A stretch of 45,437 bases of DNA from Nitrospiraceae bacterium. GTDB taxonomy: Bacteria > Nitrospirota > Nitrospiria > Nitrospirales > Nitrospiraceae. Positions 23,872 to 33,441 of the stretch are shown here, one piece after another; position 1 is the stretch's first letter, and the number at the start of each line of letters is the position of its first letter. The position numbers and the translations under genes are program-made. The notes under the pieces were generated by a model. It saw only the letters and a list, made by a program, of their open reading frames with translations, was not told the DNA's origin and searched no databases. The DNA is taken from NCBI GenBank assembly GCA_919902505.1, contig CAKKRE010000062.1:1-45437 (forward strand), read 5' to 3'.

Positions 23872-26800
23872 ATGGGCGTATCTTACGAGGGATTTTGGGT
23901 AAACCGACTTGCGAATCGGTTATTCGTGCGGAGTTCTGAGGAGACGATTCAAAGGATGCTGGCTGCGATGTACCTGGTGACTGCCGGAGTCTTCGCCTTA
24001 GATGTGGCGATTCCGGTGGGGCATGGGATCTGGCTTCTGTACCTGTTCCCGCTCTGGCTGAGTTCGCGTCTGGCCTTGCCTGCGGCTCCCCTGCGATTTG
24101 CCTCGGTGTGCACCGTCCTGCTCGTCGTGGGACTGTGGCTTGCGTCCCCCGGAGTCGATGTGACGACGGTGATGTTCAATCGTGCTTTGGGGATCGTCAT
24201 GATCTGGGGGGCAGCCTATCTGCTTTCGCAGCGGCGTGAAGCCGAGGCCGCGCTCCGTTCCGCCAATAGCCGTTTGGAATTGCGCGTGGCGGAGCAGACG
24301 AAGGATCTGGTGTCCGCCAACGACCGGCTGACGGCTCAATTGGTTGAGCAGCGGCGGATAGAGGCCGAGCTGCGTGAGAGTCGCCAGCGGTTCGAACTGG
24401 CCGCGGAAGGTGCGGATGTGGGGGTGTGGGAGTGGGATCTGCAGGAACACACCGCCTACTATTCCCCGCGCTGGAAAAGCCAGCTTGGATGCGCCGAATC
24501 GGAAATCGGGGCGACGGTCGCCGACTGGGAGGCGCGTCTTCACCCTGACGATCGCGCGCGGGCGCTGGCGACGGTCACGTTGTTTCAGGAAGGATATACC
24601 ACACAGTATCGTCTGGACCATCGCCTCCGTCATCACGACGGGTCCTATCGCTGGATCTCCTCGCTGGGCGCGGGAGTGTTTGATGAGCAGGGGCGGATGA
24701 TCCGGATGACCGGCACTCACCTGGATGTCACTGCGAGGACACAGGCTGAGGAGGCGAGACGAGAAAGCGAAGACCGATACCGCGCATTGGTGGAACAGGC
24801 CGGCGATATCATTTATCGGACCGATGCCGCCGGGAGGTTCACCTATTGTAACCCGACCTCGCTTCGTGTCCTGGGCTATCTTCCGGAGGAGTTGCTCGGT
24901 CGGCACTACTTAGAGATCGTCCTGCCGCAGTGCCGTCCGCAAGCCGAGCGGTTCTATGGCCGCCAGTTTATCCGTAAAACGCCTCGTACCGTCTATGAGG
25001 TGCCGGTGGCTACCAAGGACGGCCGGGAAGTGTGGTTGGGGCAGCATACGCAGCTGTTACTGGAGGGGGAGGTCGTCAGCGGCTTTCAAGTGGTGGCCCG
25101 GGATATCACCGAGCGGAAAGGCGTCGAACAGGCGTTGCGCGAAAGCGAGGAGCGCTTTTCCAAGGCGTTTCACAGCAGTCCGGCCGGGATGGCGATCAGC
25201 CGGCTTGAGGACGGCCGGGTGCTCGACGTGAATGAGGCATTCGTGCGGGTGTCCGGATTTTCCCGTGAAGAGCTGATCGGCATGTCCTCGCTCGATGTGG
25301 GAATTTGGGTGAATCCGGAGGATCGCCGGCACTTGGCAGAGATCTTGACGCGCGATGGATTTCTGCGACATCTGGAAAAAGAGTTCCGCACGAAATCCGG
25401 CGAAGTGCGGCACGGGCTGTTCAATGTCGAGCCTGTGTGCATCGGCCGGGAGACCTGCGTGCTCACCCTCGTGCTGGACATCACGAGACGCACGGAAGCG
25501 GAGGCGGCGTTGCGTCGCAGTCAGGCAGTGCTGCAGGCTCACCAACATGCGTTGATGCGGCTGACGAAAAGCCATCATATCGGGTCGGGAGACTGGCAGT
25601 CGGCGCTGGAAGAACTCATGCAGACGTCGGCCCTGGTGCTGGCAGTGGATCGGGCGAGTGTCTGGTTGCTGGATCGAACCGGAACGATACTGGATTGTGT
25701 GGAGCTGTATGAGCAAGGTCAGGCGCGGCATTCACGGGGGCAACGATTGAATGTCGCCGAGTACCCCCGCTACTTCGCCGAATTGCTCCAGGAGCAAGTA
25801 GTCGATGCATATGATGTCGCCGCCGATCCGCGCACGAGCGAATTGGTGCAGCCCTATCTCGGGGCTCTCGGGATCGCTTCGTTGTTGGACGTGCCCATTT
25901 TCTTCGGCGGTCGATTGGCCGGCGTGGTCTGTCATGAGCGGGTCGGTGCGCCGCGCGAGTGGACGCGAGAGGAAGTGCAGTTCGCCACGTCCGTCGGGAA
26001 TCTGGTGACCCTGGCCTACGAAGCGAAACAACGGTTGGAGGCTGAAAATGCGCTCATGACGGCGAAGGAGGCGGCCGAGTTCGCGAACCGGGCCAAGAGC
26101 GACTTCCTGGCGACCATGAGCCACGAGATCAGGACGCCGATGAATGCGATCGTCGGCATGGCGGATCTGTTGTCGGAAACACCCTTGAACGAGGATCAGC
26201 GGGAATATGTGCAGATTTTTCGCGATGCCGGGAGCAACCTGCTCAGCCTGATCAACGATGTGCTGGATCTGTCGAAAATCGAAGCCGGCCACTTGGATCT
26301 GGATTTGGTGGACTTCGATCTCAACGACCTGGTGCAACGGGCGGCTGAACTGGTTGCCGTGCGCGCCAGCGAGAAAAACCTGGAGTTGGCCTACCAGATT
26401 CAGCCGGATGTGCCGACGTCGCTGGTGGGCGATCCGAATCGTCTCCGGCAGGTGCTGCTCAACCTGTTGGGCAATGCCATCAAGTTCACCGATGAAGGCG
26501 AAGTGGTGTTGCGTGTGGAACGGGACCCGCAGGCGGACGGCCCCGGGAACATCCTGTTCACAGTGCGGGATACCGGTATCGGAATTCCCACAGACAAGTT
26601 GACTGCCATCTTCGAACGATTTACTCAGGTGGATTCCTCAACGACCCGGCCGTACAGCGGCACCGGGCTCGGGTTGACGATTTCCCGACGACTGGTTGAG
26701 CGGATGGGCGGCAAGATGTGGGTGGACAGCGAACTGGGCAGGGGGAGTACGTTCAGCTTCACGGCCAAGTTTGCTGTGCATGTTCAGCCGGCGCCGGCGG

Positions 26801-27978
26801 TCCCGCCGGCGCAGTGGGAGCAATTGGCGGGCTTGCGGACCTTGATCGTGGACGACAATACGACCAACCGCCTGATTGTGCGGGAAACGCTGGCGGGATG
26901 GGGCATTCCCGCGGCCGAGGTCCCTGGTGGCGAGGAGGCCCTGTTCGAGCTGCGTCGCGCGTCGAAGGCCGGTGCGCCGTATCGGTTGGTGATCCTGGAT
27001 GTGCGCATGCCGAAACTCAGCGGGTGGCAGGTCGCGGAGACGATTGCGCGTACTCCGGGCCTGGCAGGACTGTCCATTATCATGCTGACCTCCGAGCGGC
27101 GCGCCGGTGACCAGGCGCGAGCCCGTGAGTGCGGGGTGGTGCGCTATCTCACGAAACCGTTTCGGCGATCGGATTTGTTCAACGGTATGATGGCGGTGAT
27201 CGGCAAGGTGGCGTTGGGTGAGGGCCATGCGGCGTTGTCTCAGCCGCCGGATTCGCCCGAGGACATGCCGGGGCTGAAGGTCTTGTTGGCCGAAGACTTT
27301 GTCGACAACCGCCGCATGATGGAGTTTTATTTCAAATCGACGCCCCATCGGGTTGAGACGGCGGCCAACGGCCAACTGGCCGTCGAGATGTTCCAGAGAG
27401 GCTCGTACGATCTGGTTCTGATGGATATTCAGATGCCCGTGCTGGATGGGTATGCTGCGACGAGGGCGATTCGGTCGTGGGAGCAGGCGCAGGGCCGGAG
27501 TCCGGTACCGATTCTGGCGCTGACGGCCAATGCGTTGCAGAGTGAAGTCCAGCGGAGTCTGGAGGCGGGGTGTACGGCGCATTTGACGAAACCCATCCGT
27601 AAGGCCCGCCTGCTGGAAGCCATACAACTATATTTCCAAACGTCCGCTCCGGTTGCGCCGTCGTCGTCGGATGCGTCAGCCGACACCGTCGTGTTGCAGG
27701 TGAGCGGAGAGTTTGAATCCCTGATGCCGGGGTTCCTGGAGCATCGACGGCAGGAACTCGTTCAGATTGCGGACGCATTGGATCGAGGGGATTTTGAGAC
27801 GATTCGCGAGATCGGGCATGGCCTCAAGGGGGCCGGGGGGACCTATGGCCTCGACGCAATCAGCGCCTATGGACGGGCCTTGGAGACGGCGGCGGGTCAG
27901 AAGGACGGCGTGTGCGTTCGCGAGGCGCTCCACACGCTCACCCGTTTTCTGGAGCGGCTGCAACTGGTCTATGTGTAA
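23872..27978 (+). CDS. Hybrid sensor histidine kinase (PAS-GAF-HK-REC-REC-Hpt)
   Basis: The 1368-residue kinase has, in order: membrane helices (about 30-120), a coiled coil, three PAS domains (about 167-290, 300-415, 425-545), a GAF domain (about 570-720), HisKA with [13 protein letters not shown] (His near 751), HATPase with [23 protein letters not shown] and [12 protein letters not shown], a first receiver (Asp near 1043 in VILDVRMP), a second receiver (Asp near 1185 in LMDIQMP) and a C-terminal Hpt ([10 protein letters not shown], His near 1316). This is a full phosphorelay in one chain. The sigma-54 regulator starts 15 bases downstream and is the likely final acceptor. The signal is unknown; the PAS and GAF domains could bind a cofactor or small ligand. 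Confidence 0.92.
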   Translation: MGVSYEGFWVNRLANRLFVRSSEETIQRMLAAMYLVTAGVFALDVAIPVGHGIWLLYLFPLWLSSRLALPAAPLRFASVCTVLLVVGLWLASPGVDVTTVMFNRALGIVMIWGAAYLLSQRREAEAALRSANSRLELRVAEQTKDLVSANDRLTAQLVEQRRIEAELRESRQRFELAAEGADVGVWEWDLQEHTAYYSPRWKSQLGCAESEIGATVADWEARLHPDDRARALATVTLFQEGYTTQYRLDHRLRHHDGSYRWISSLGAGVFDEQGRMIRMTGTHLDVTARTQAEEARRESEDRYRALVEQAGDIIYRTDAAGRFTYCNPTSLRVLGYLPEELLGRHYLEIVLPQCRPQAERFYGRQFIRKTPRTVYEVPVATKDGREVWLGQHTQLLLEGEVVSGFQVVARDITERKGVEQALRESEERFSKAFHSSPAGMAISRLEDGRVLDVNEAFVRVSGFSREELIGMSSLDVGIWVNPEDRRHLAEILTRDGFLRHLEKEFRTKSGEVRHGLFNVEPVCIGRETCVLTLVLDITRRTEAEAALRRSQAVLQAHQHALMRLTKSHHIGSGDWQSALEELMQTSALVLAVDRASVWLLDRTGTILDCVELYEQGQARHSRGQRLNVAEYPRYFAELLQEQVVDAYDVAADPRTSELVQPYLGALGIASLLDVPIFFGGRLAGVVCHERVGAPREWTREEVQFATSVGNLVTLAYEAKQRLEAENALMTAKEAAEFANRAKSDFLATMSHEIRTPMNAIVGMADLLSETPLNEDQREYVQIFRDAGSNLLSLINDVLDLSKIEAGHLDLDLVDFDLNDLVQRAAELVAVRASEKNLELAYQIQPDVPTSLVGDPNRLRQVLLNLLGNAIKFTDEGEVVLRVERDPQADGPGNILFTVRDTGIGIPTDKLTAIFERFTQVDSSTTRPYSGTGLGLTISRRLVERMGGKMWVDSELGRGSTFSFTAKFAVHVQPAPAVPPAQWEQLAGLRTLIVDDNTTNRLIVRETLAGWGIPAAEVPGGEEALFELRRASKAGAPYRLVILDVRMPKLSGWQVAETIARTPGLAGLSIIMLTSERRAGDQARARECGVVRYLTKPFRRSDLFNGMMAVIGKVALGEGHAALSQPPDSPEDMPGLKVLLAEDFVDNRRMMEFYFKSTPHRVETAANGQLAVEMFQRGSYDLVLMDIQMPVLDGYAATRAIRSWEQAQGRSPVPILALTANALQSEVQRSLEAGCTAHLTKPIRKARLLEAIQLYFQTSAPVAPSSSDASADTVVLQVSGEFESLMPGFLEHRRQELVQIADALDRGDFETIREIGHGLKGAGGTYGLDAISAYGRALETAAGQKDGVCVREALHTLTRFLERLQLVYV

Positions 27979-27993
27979 GGAGTACGCATAGCC

Positions 27994-29388
27994 ATGCGTG
28001 TCTTGCTGGTGGAAGACCACATCGATATCCGGCGCCTGTTCGAACAGGTCATCGAGGCGCGGGGACATGATGTCACGGCCTGTGCGGACGGCGAGTCGGC
28101 CTGGGAGGCCTACAGTCGGCGACCCTATGAACTCGTGCTGCTCGATTGGGAGTTGCGGGGGGGCGGAATGGACGGCCTGCAGGTGTGCCGGACCATCCGA
28201 TCGAGTCCCGGCGGCGACCGCTGCGTCATTGTCATGATCACCGGGCATGACTCTCCGGAATCCTTGCGTACGGCGCTCCAGGCGGGGGTCAACGATTATC
28301 TGGTGAAGCCCGTCGGTGTGGAGTTCTTGAAGCTGCGGCTGACGATTGCCGAGCAATGGGTGGAAAGTGTGCGGCGACGTTTTGCGGCGGAAGATCAAGC
28401 GCAGGCGTTACAGTCGCAGTTGGCCGATCACGGTAAGTTCCATGACTTGATCGGTCGGAGTCCGGCGATGGTGGTGCTCTACGAAGAGATCCAGAAGATC
28501 GCCGCCGTCGATGCCACAGTGTTGATTGAAGGCGAAACCGGTACGGGAAAAGAATTAGTGGCCCGCGCCATTCATCTCTCCAGCCGCCGCGCATCCCACA
28601 CCTTTCTGGCCGTCAATTGCGCCGGGTTCACCGACTCGATTCTGGGCAGCCAGCTCTTCGGTCATAAGAAGGGGGCCTTCACGGGGGCGATCGACAATCA
28701 GGAAGGCGTGTTTGAGGCCGCGCAGGGGGGGACCATATTTCTGGATGAGATCGGCGATATTTCTCCCGCCGTGCAGACCAGCCTCCTGCGTGTGCTGCAG
28801 GAACGTGAAGTGACCCGGTTGGGAGAATCCAAGCCGCGCAAGGTGGATGTGCGGGTGGTGGTGGCGACACACCACAACCTCGCCGAAGATGTGGAAAAAG
28901 GCATGTTCAGACGGGACCTGTTGTATCGCATCAAGGTGGCTCGACTCCAACTCGCCCCGCTCCGTGAACGGCCCACCGACATTCCGTTACTGGTCCATGC
29001 CTTCCTCGGACAGTTCCGTTCCGTGATGGAGAAGCCTGTGTTACAGGTGAGTCCGGAAGCGCTGCAGGTCCTCATCAGCCATTCGTGGCCCGGCAATGTG
29101 CGAGAACTTAAGAGTGCCGTGGAGTCGGCCCTGATTCATTGTAAGGGGACCGTGGTACGGGTGGAGGATCTTCCGCCGGAGGTCAGGAATCCGGGGCCGG
29201 CGACGACCTATGTGCCTCTTCAACGCCAGGACGAACGGACTCGCATGGTCGGGGCGCTGCAGCAAACGGGCGGCAACCGCTCGGAGGCAGCACGGTTGTT
29301 AGGGATGAGCCGGCGAACCTTCTATCGCCGCTTGGCTGAATACGATGTGTCCGCACTGGGTGATGGGGGGGATACTCCCCTCCAGTGA
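27994..29388 (+). CDS. NtrC-family sigma-54-dependent response regulator
   Basis: A receiver domain (RVLLVEDHIDIRRLFEQV) has its acceptor Asp at residue 51 (LVLLDWEL). An AAA+ domain (about 148-370) follows, with Walker A EGETGTGKELVARAIH, the sigma-54 contact loop GAFTGA (from about residue 227), Walker B GGTIFLDEIGD and the sensor region GNVRELKSAVESAL. The C-terminus is a Fis-type HTH (GGNRSEAARLLGMSRRTFYR). It is intact and should activate sigma-54 promoters when phosphorylated. It is co-transcribed with the hybrid kinase. Two sigma-54-like promoters lie 0.4 and 2.4 kb downstream, before the paralogous gene modules, which are its best candidate targets in this window. Confidence 0.92.
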   Translation: MRVLLVEDHIDIRRLFEQVIEARGHDVTACADGESAWEAYSRRPYELVLLDWELRGGGMDGLQVCRTIRSSPGGDRCVIVMITGHDSPESLRTALQAGVNDYLVKPVGVEFLKLRLTIAEQWVESVRRRFAAEDQAQALQSQLADHGKFHDLIGRSPAMVVLYEEIQKIAAVDATVLIEGETGTGKELVARAIHLSSRRASHTFLAVNCAGFTDSILGSQLFGHKKGAFTGAIDNQEGVFEAAQGGTIFLDEIGDISPAVQTSLLRVLQEREVTRLGESKPRKVDVRVVVATHHNLAEDVEKGMFRRDLLYRIKVARLQLAPLRERPTDIPLLVHAFLGQFRSVMEKPVLQVSPEALQVLISHSWPGNVRELKSAVESALIHCKGTVVRVEDLPPEVRNPGPATTYVPLQRQDERTRMVGALQQTGGNRSEAARLLGMSRRTFYRRLAEYDVSALGDGGDTPLQ

Positions 29389-29406
29389 ATCCGCCTCGAT
29401 GGCGAT

Positions 29407-29536
29407 CTAACAGGATGCGGAAACAGTCCGCCAGCGGCGTTCTCGCGGCGCTCAGGGGCTCACCGTACGGCGCGAGTACGATTCGCCTCTTCGCTTGCTG
29501 CGGCCTTGCTGGACGGCCTTTTTGCGCATCCTGCTA
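29407..29536. repeat. 130-bp CTAG-type repeat, copy B (short form, inverted)
   Basis: It starts CTAACAGGATGCGGAAAC and ends GCGCATCCTGCTAA, the same terminal inverted repeats as copies A and C but with CTAA at the outer ends. It corresponds to their right 130 bases in inverted orientation and lacks the roughly 78-base left extension. It lies 18 bases after the stop of the sigma-54 regulator and may act as its 3' hairpin. Confidence 0.75.
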
Positions 29537-29802
29537 AAAGCGGGGGCCTGTACCTCCGCGTCGGATCGATCTTTCCTCTGATCCACTATTCCTACTTTCT
29601 TCGCCTGACGCGTCATTCTGCGCGCCTCAGATTCGGCTTGAGCCTCGCGCGCCTGTGCATGCGTTGAGACTGTGCATCGGGGCACGTGGCACAGGTCTGG
29701 CACAACGTATTGCGCCATGTTCTTGACGCACAAAATGGATGGATTCTCCATCGATCGGCGTAAGTCCTTAGTATTTCTTGAGGCTTCACCTGCCACCGAT
29801 GA
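29537..29802. other. Intergenic region upstream of the first small-protein module
   Basis: No gene was recognised. The segment has several GGCAC words, including TGGCACAGGTCTGGCA at 29688, another imperfect -24/-12-like sequence. Enhancer-binding sites for an NtrC-type activator would be expected about 100-200 bases upstream of the promoter at 29803. No clear inverted repeat shared with the second module was found by eye. Confidence 0.35.
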
Positions 29803-29818
29803 TGGCACGATCCTTGAT
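29803..29818 (+). promoter_or_regulatory. Sigma-54-like -24/-12 promoter of module 1
   Basis: TGGCACGATCCTTGAT has the invariant GG followed by ten bases and then GA, one change from the consensus GC at -12. It lies 93 bases before the ATG at 29896. It agrees at 12 of 16 positions with the element at 31776 before the paralogous module. The activator and kinase for such promoters are encoded just upstream. Confidence 0.5.
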
Positions 29819-29895
29819 ACAAGAAGGGGCATGAAGGCGAGTTACCACCGGCAATAACGAGTCGAACCACCGGGGGAGGTCAAGAGGGGACGCCT

Positions 29896-30162
29896 ATGGA
29901 TGTCGCAGGATTTTTACTCTCAAACGATGCGGAACACGACGTGTTGGTGACGATTCCGCCCTCGTCCCTCGGTCCCTTCGATCAGCCTGACGTGAAAGAA
30001 CAGATTGATGGATATTGGATCGATATGTCGCGAGTGCCGCACCGGACATGGATGGATCGAACAAGGGCAGTCGGGGCTGTGCTGACATACCTGCAAAGGT
30101 TGGCGTCCATCTCATCGGGGTTTCCGACTGCGACTCGTGAAGGAATGAAGGGCCTGAACTAG
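29896..30162 (+). CDS. Small protein of module 1, paralogue of 31888-32133
   Basis: The 88-residue protein shares a clear pattern with the product at 31888: GFLL near the start, then an Ile-x-Pro, IDGYWIDMSRVP (VDGCWVDLN in the paralogue), W-x-x-RT-x-A and AVLTYLQRL. No named family is recognised. It has no membrane segment or signal, so it should be cytoplasmic. It may sense a ligand or bind the LuxR-type partner encoded 16 bases downstream. A GAGGGG site precedes the ATG. Confidence 0.65.
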   Translation: MDVAGFLLSNDAEHDVLVTIPPSSLGPFDQPDVKEQIDGYWIDMSRVPHRTWMDRTRAVGAVLTYLQRLASISSGFPTATREGMKGLN

Positions 30163-30178
30163 AACCAAGGAGAGCACC

Positions 30179-30499
30179 ATGTGGAGTGAACAGCAGAATG
30201 TTGTGCAAGTTGAACGCGAGGCGAATGCGCAGGGCCGGACACCAGGGATCGGGCAGGTGTTGGGCGCCGGCCTGGCGACCAAACGGCGTCCTGAAGATTT
30301 GACGCCTCGCGAACAGGAAATCTTGCAGTTGGTCTGGGCGGGCCTGACCAATCGCACGATTGCGGAGCAGCTGCATATCAGCATCAAGACCGCGGAGGCT
30401 CACCGCGCCAATATGATGAAAAAGTTACGCGTGTCCAACATTGCGCAACTCTTGAAGACCGCGCTGGAAGAGGGGCTGCTCGCCACCCATGCGGGCTGA
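30179..30499 (+). CDS. Orphan LuxR-type HTH regulator of module 1
   Basis: The 106-residue protein is little more than a LuxR/GerE DNA-binding domain: KRRPEDLTPREQEILQLVWA then TNRTIAEQLHISIKTAEAHR and NMMKKLRVSNIAQLLKTALE. There is no receiver domain, so activity is probably set by abundance or by a partner. AAGGAGA lies before the ATG at 30179. The preceding gene is its constant neighbour in both modules. It is about 70% identical in the HTH to the protein at 32192, so the two may bind similar sites. Confidence 0.82.
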   Translation: MWSEQQNVVQVEREANAQGRTPGIGQVLGAGLATKRRPEDLTPREQEILQLVWAGLTNRTIAEQLHISIKTAEAHRANMMKKLRVSNIAQLLKTALEEGLLATHAG

Positions 30500-30648
30500 T
30501 GGGGTTCGCGGCGGCCTGCGTTCTCGGGGGAAGTCCCACTCCCGGCGGCGCAACGGCTCCCCGCGAATCCGCCCCCTCACAGCATAAATCAGGCTCGCGC
30601 CGGCGGCGGTGTTTGCAGTACAATGCCGGACCGTCGCAGGAGCGAGTC

Positions 30649-31041
30649 GTGGTCGAACAACGCATCGAAGAAATCACCCGTGCGAATCTCGCCTTTTATG
30701 CCGCCTTTGAAAGTCTGGACATGCTCCAGATGGACAAAGTGTGGGCGCATCTCGAATACGTCACCTGCATTCATCCCGGGTGGAGCCTCCGCAGCGACTG
30801 GCCGGCGGTGCGCGATTCCTGGGTGCTGATCTTCAACAACACCTTCTCCATGAAATTTGAGCTGTCGGACGTCCAGATTCAGGTCGCAGGCGACTTGGGC
30901 TGGGTCATCTGCACCGAACACCTCACCAGCCGTCAGGACGACCAGCCGGTCGAAACGCGTGTCCTCGCGACCAATCTCTTTGAGCGTATCGGTGACGAGT
31001 GGCTCATGATCCATCACCATGGCTCACCGGTGATGGGCTAG
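30649..31041 (+). CDS. SnoaL-like / NTF2-fold protein
   Basis: The chosen GTG start (VVEQRIEEITRANLAFYAAF) has AGGAG six bases upstream. The sequence has an NTF2-fold pattern: a helical N-terminus, VWAHLEYVTCIHPGWSLRSD, then WVLIFNNTFSMKFELSDVQI and GWVICTEHLTS, ending DEWLMIHHHGSPV. This matches SnoaL_3/DUF4440-type proteins, which use a small cavity to bind or convert a ligand. No function can be assigned. The stretch 30500-30648 shows no gene. It sits between the two LuxR modules and may belong to their regulon. Confidence 0.72.
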   Translation: MVEQRIEEITRANLAFYAAFESLDMLQMDKVWAHLEYVTCIHPGWSLRSDWPAVRDSWVLIFNNTFSMKFELSDVQIQVAGDLGWVICTEHLTSRQDDQPVETRVLATNLFERIGDEWLMIHHHGSPVMG

Positions 31042-31064
31042 CCGCATCGCTGGGAAGGTTCCGG

Positions 31065-31472
31065 ATGTCCGGCGAAGATCGAAGGTCTGTCGGTGTCGGG
31101 TGGGTGGCGCTGGGACTCTTCTTCCTCTCCGGCTGTGCGTCCGTCGCTCAGGTGACGACGTGGTCGGATGAGTCCTGCCGGCAGAAGGTCAGAGACCAAC
31201 TTCAATCCATCCTCACGGAGGAGGGTGAACAAGGGGATATCGCGAATCGCCTGGCCGTGAATACCACCGTGGTGTTGGCGACCGGTTCTTTGGGCCCCCG
31301 TCCCTTCGGTGTCGCTTCGCCCTCCGGCACCGACTATAGTTTCTTCGTGCAGCGTAAGGGCGATGGGTGTCTCCTGCGATTGTTCGGCCGCCAGAAGGGA
31401 TTTACCCGGTACACCAATAACCTGACCTATATTTCCACGCGTTCCCTCGACGGTTGTGCGTGCGCTGAATGA
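31065..31472 (+). CDS. Putative lipoprotein between the two modules
   Basis: The start at 31065 has AAGG six bases upstream and gives a signal ending ALGLFFLSGCASVAQ, a lipobox with the Cys at residue 25. The mature protein (about 110 residues) includes DESCRQKVRDQLQSILTEEG, TTVVLATGSLGPRPFGVASP and SGTDYSFFVQRKGDGCLLRL, with Cys residues near both ends. No family recognised. An earlier in-frame ATG lies at 30999 but overlaps the SnoaL-like gene. It begins 23 bases after that gene's stop and may be co-transcribed. Confidence 0.6.
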   Translation: MSGEDRRSVGVGWVALGLFFLSGCASVAQVTTWSDESCRQKVRDQLQSILTEEGEQGDIANRLAVNTTVVLATGSLGPRPFGVASPSGTDYSFFVQRKGDGCLLRLFGRQKGFTRYTNNLTYISTRSLDGCACAE

Positions 31473-31775
31473 CCGTCGCCTGACGGTTGCGCTGCCCGTT
31501 TCCCTGCCGTTCTCTTTGGTTCTGTAAACCGTCGCCCCATCGGTCTCGCACAAATTCCCTTTCGCTGTCTGGTTCCTCAAGATTCCCCGGAATCCGTTCT
31601 ATACGGCAGATCCGCGGGGCCAATCTGCCGCCTGAAAGTGTCTCGCGTTACTGTCTCACGTTTGAATTCTGGCACACTTTTGTTTCTTGTGGCGCAACTT
31701 GTTGAGCGGAGGATGAACGCAGAATTGTTGCTCAACCTATTGTTTTATTTAGGACAGTATATTTTTGCCGTCACT
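31473..31775. other. 303-base gap upstream of module 2
   Basis: No gene was recognised; the base composition turns AT- and T-rich toward 31680-31770, unlike the surrounding DNA. GTTGAGC near 31711 and GCTCAAC near 31730 form an inverted repeat that could be an activator site, lying 40-70 bases before the sigma-54-like element. This is speculative. Confidence 0.35.
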
Positions 31776-31791
31776 TGGCACAGCCCTTGAG
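31776..31791 (+). promoter_or_regulatory. Sigma-54-like -24/-12 promoter of module 2
   Basis: TGGCACAGCCCTTGAG keeps the GG-N10-GA spacing, again with A instead of C in the -12 box. It lies 112 bases before the ATG at 31888. The similarity to the element at 29803, in front of a paralogous gene pair, argues against a chance match. Confidence 0.5.
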
Positions 31792-31887
31792 TAGTGGAGA
31801 TATGTCTCGTAGGGCAAAGACCTTGGGGACTTTGATGGAGCCGGCATTCGAGGGTCCTGAGTGTGCAGAAAAAAAGGAGGAGTGATC

Positions 31888-32133
31888 ATGATGGTGAAGG
31901 GGTTCTTACTCAAAGATAAAGAAGAGCAGGAGTATCTGCTGGCCATTCAACCGGCCACCCACGGCATGTTCGAGCGGTTGATTGTCCGCCAAAAAGTCGA
32001 TGGGTGTTGGGTTGATCTCAACGGGAATGCACAGGGTTCCTGGCAGCCGAGGACACAAGCCATTACCGCGGTGTTGGGGTACCTGCAACGTCTCTGGGAC
32101 ACGTCCAAGCCTACCTTGGCGCGGGGGAACTAA
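31888..32133 (+). CDS. Small protein of module 2, paralogue of 29896-30162
   Basis: The 81-residue product MMVKGFLLKDKEEQEYLLAI matches the module 1 protein in the order GFLL, Ile-x-Pro, VDGCWVDLN, W-x-x-RTQAITAVLGYLQRL. ATG 31888 is chosen for GGAGG seven bases upstream; an earlier GTG at 31861 is less likely. It precedes a LuxR-type gene by 58 bases, as in module 1. The family is not recognised, but keeping it in two copies with the same partner suggests a working pair. Confidence 0.7.
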   Translation: MMVKGFLLKDKEEQEYLLAIQPATHGMFERLIVRQKVDGCWVDLNGNAQGSWQPRTQAITAVLGYLQRLWDTSKPTLARGN

Positions 32134-32191
32134 AAAAGCGACATTTTCCGCGAAGTGAAGCATGCGGAAAGGGTGATGAAGGAGGGATTTG

Positions 32192-32548
32192 ATGTTGGCT
32201 GAAAAAAAAGACAGCCGGGTAGGGAATCAAGAGGTGACGGAGGACGGGGTCTTCACAACACATCGTCCATCGTCTGACGCTCTTGCATCGGCCGCCGTGA
32301 AGCGAAGGCCGGAGGATCTCACGCCGCGTGAGTTGGAAATTCTACGTCTGATCTGGGACGGCCATACCAATCGGAGTATCGCAGAGCAGCTGAATATCAG
32401 CATGAAAACGGCCGATACCCATCGCTCGAATATGATGAAGAAATTGCGCGCGTGCAATACGGCCCAATTACTTAAAGCGGCGCTGGAAGGCAATCTGCTG
32501 GAGGCCGACTCGGGCCTGAGGCGCTCGGGTCGTCGAGGAGAACGGTGA
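32192..32548 (+). CDS. Orphan LuxR-type HTH regulator of module 2
   Basis: The 118-residue protein has a polar N-terminus of about 35 residues and then a LuxR HTH: KRRPEDLTPRELEILRLIWD, TNRSIAEQLNISMKTADTHR and NMMKKLRACNTAQLLKAALE. It is a close paralogue of the module 1 regulator. GGAGGG lies six bases before ATG 32192 (a TTG three bases earlier is unlikely). No receiver domain is present. The Cys near the recognition-helix end (RACN, RVSN in the paralogue) is a visible difference. Confidence 0.82.
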   Translation: MLAEKKDSRVGNQEVTEDGVFTTHRPSSDALASAAVKRRPEDLTPRELEILRLIWDGHTNRSIAEQLNISMKTADTHRSNMMKKLRACNTAQLLKAALEGNLLEADSGLRRSGRRGER

Positions 32549-32642
32549 GGGCCGCCGGCCTGGGTATCGGTTTCAATCGGATTGAACGACCTGACCTTCC
32601 GTCCGGGGCAGGACAGGAAGGCGCAGGTGAGGGCGAGGAGCC

Positions 32643-32879
32643 TTACAACCCGGGAATGGGGTGGGGCAGGTCTCTGGTGCCGAGGGTCTGGAGCCACTCA
32701 CTCGCAATCACATTGCGTTCTTCCATCGTCATGCCGGCATATTTACGAAACATCTGCGGCCCCCGTCGCCGTCTCCACGTGAGAAAACCGAGAAAGTGAT
32801 CCTTGCAGATGGCATGGGTACCTGCCGGCGCATACACTCTCGCCTGACATCCGTCGATTAAACAGCTCTGTCCGCTCAT
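32643..32879 (-). CDS. Small Cys/His-rich protein
   Basis: The 78-residue protein begins MSGQSCLIDGCQARVYAPAG followed by THAICKDHFLGFLTWRRRRG. The set C-x4-C and C-x2-H could bind one zinc. A basic RRRRG stretch and a helix (TMEERNVIASEWLQTL) follow. It probably contacts nucleic acid, though no family is recognised. It is alone on the minus strand between plus-strand genes. The flanking gap 32880-33131 shows nothing else. Confidence 0.6.
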   Translation of the reverse strand: MSGQSCLIDGCQARVYAPAGTHAICKDHFLGFLTWRRRRGPQMFRKYAGMTMEERNVIASEWLQTLGTRDLPHPIPGL

Positions 32880-33131
32880 CGGTGCCCCCCCTTAATTGTC
32901 GCAAAGTATGCCGGAGATCGCTCTGGAAATGCAATGTAGGGATCTTGCGAGCAGGCCATTCTCAGAGACAGCCGCGGGGTGCTGCCGCATAACTCAACTT
33001 CATGCGTCCCGACTCAGCGGTAGGTCCCTATCCGGCTCCTCGCGGGGAATTTCCGCTTGCAATCACATCCAGCAGCCAGGTACCGTACTCCGTTCTCACG
33101 CCGCGTCCGGCACGAAGTGCGCGAGCATACC

Positions 33132-33386
33132 ATGGCGATGCAGGTCATATCGGTGGTCGGAGCTCTGATGGTGCTCGTGGCGTATGGCCTTATTCAGGCC
33201 GGTACCTGGCGTGAATTGGACGCAGGGTATCTGGCGCTCAACATCCTGGGCTCGTTGCTGCTGGGAATTGTCGCCATTGAAGACCGACGGGTGGGTTTTG
33301 TCCTGCTGGAATTCGCGTGGGCCGGCATTGCGCTGGTCGGGGTCGCTCGAGCGATCCGCGCCAGACGGGCTGCGCGTAGCCTCTAA
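33132..33386 (+). CDS. CBU_0592-like small membrane protein
   Basis: An 84-residue protein with three membrane helices (VISVVGALMVLVAYGLIQAG, GYLALNILGSLLLGIVAI, VGFVLLEFAWAGIALVGVAR) and a basic C-terminus. The YLALNILGS motif and length match the CBU_0592-like family of small membrane proteins of unknown function. Start 33132 fits that family; the frame opens further upstream at 33057. No partner is evident. Confidence 0.65.
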   Translation: MAMQVISVVGALMVLVAYGLIQAGTWRELDAGYLALNILGSLLLGIVAIEDRRVGFVLLEFAWAGIALVGVARAIRARRAARSL

Positions 33387-33441
33387 ATCCCCCAAACGGA
33401 AATACACATCGGGCAGTCTTGTAACGAAGGAGTAAGGAACT

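Noticed and set aside
26638-27627. 329-codon minus-strand frame in the hybrid kinase
   Set aside because: Antisense to HATPase and receiver domains whose motifs are intact.
29688-29704. Second sigma-54-like sequence upstream of module 1
   Set aside because: Correct spacing but TGGCA replaces the TTGCA box, and it is over 190 bases from the gene; kept only as a note.
29452-29832. 126-codon minus-strand frame after the sigma-54 regulator
   Set aside because: Much of it is repeat element sequence; related frames appear in the other copies and code for nothing known.
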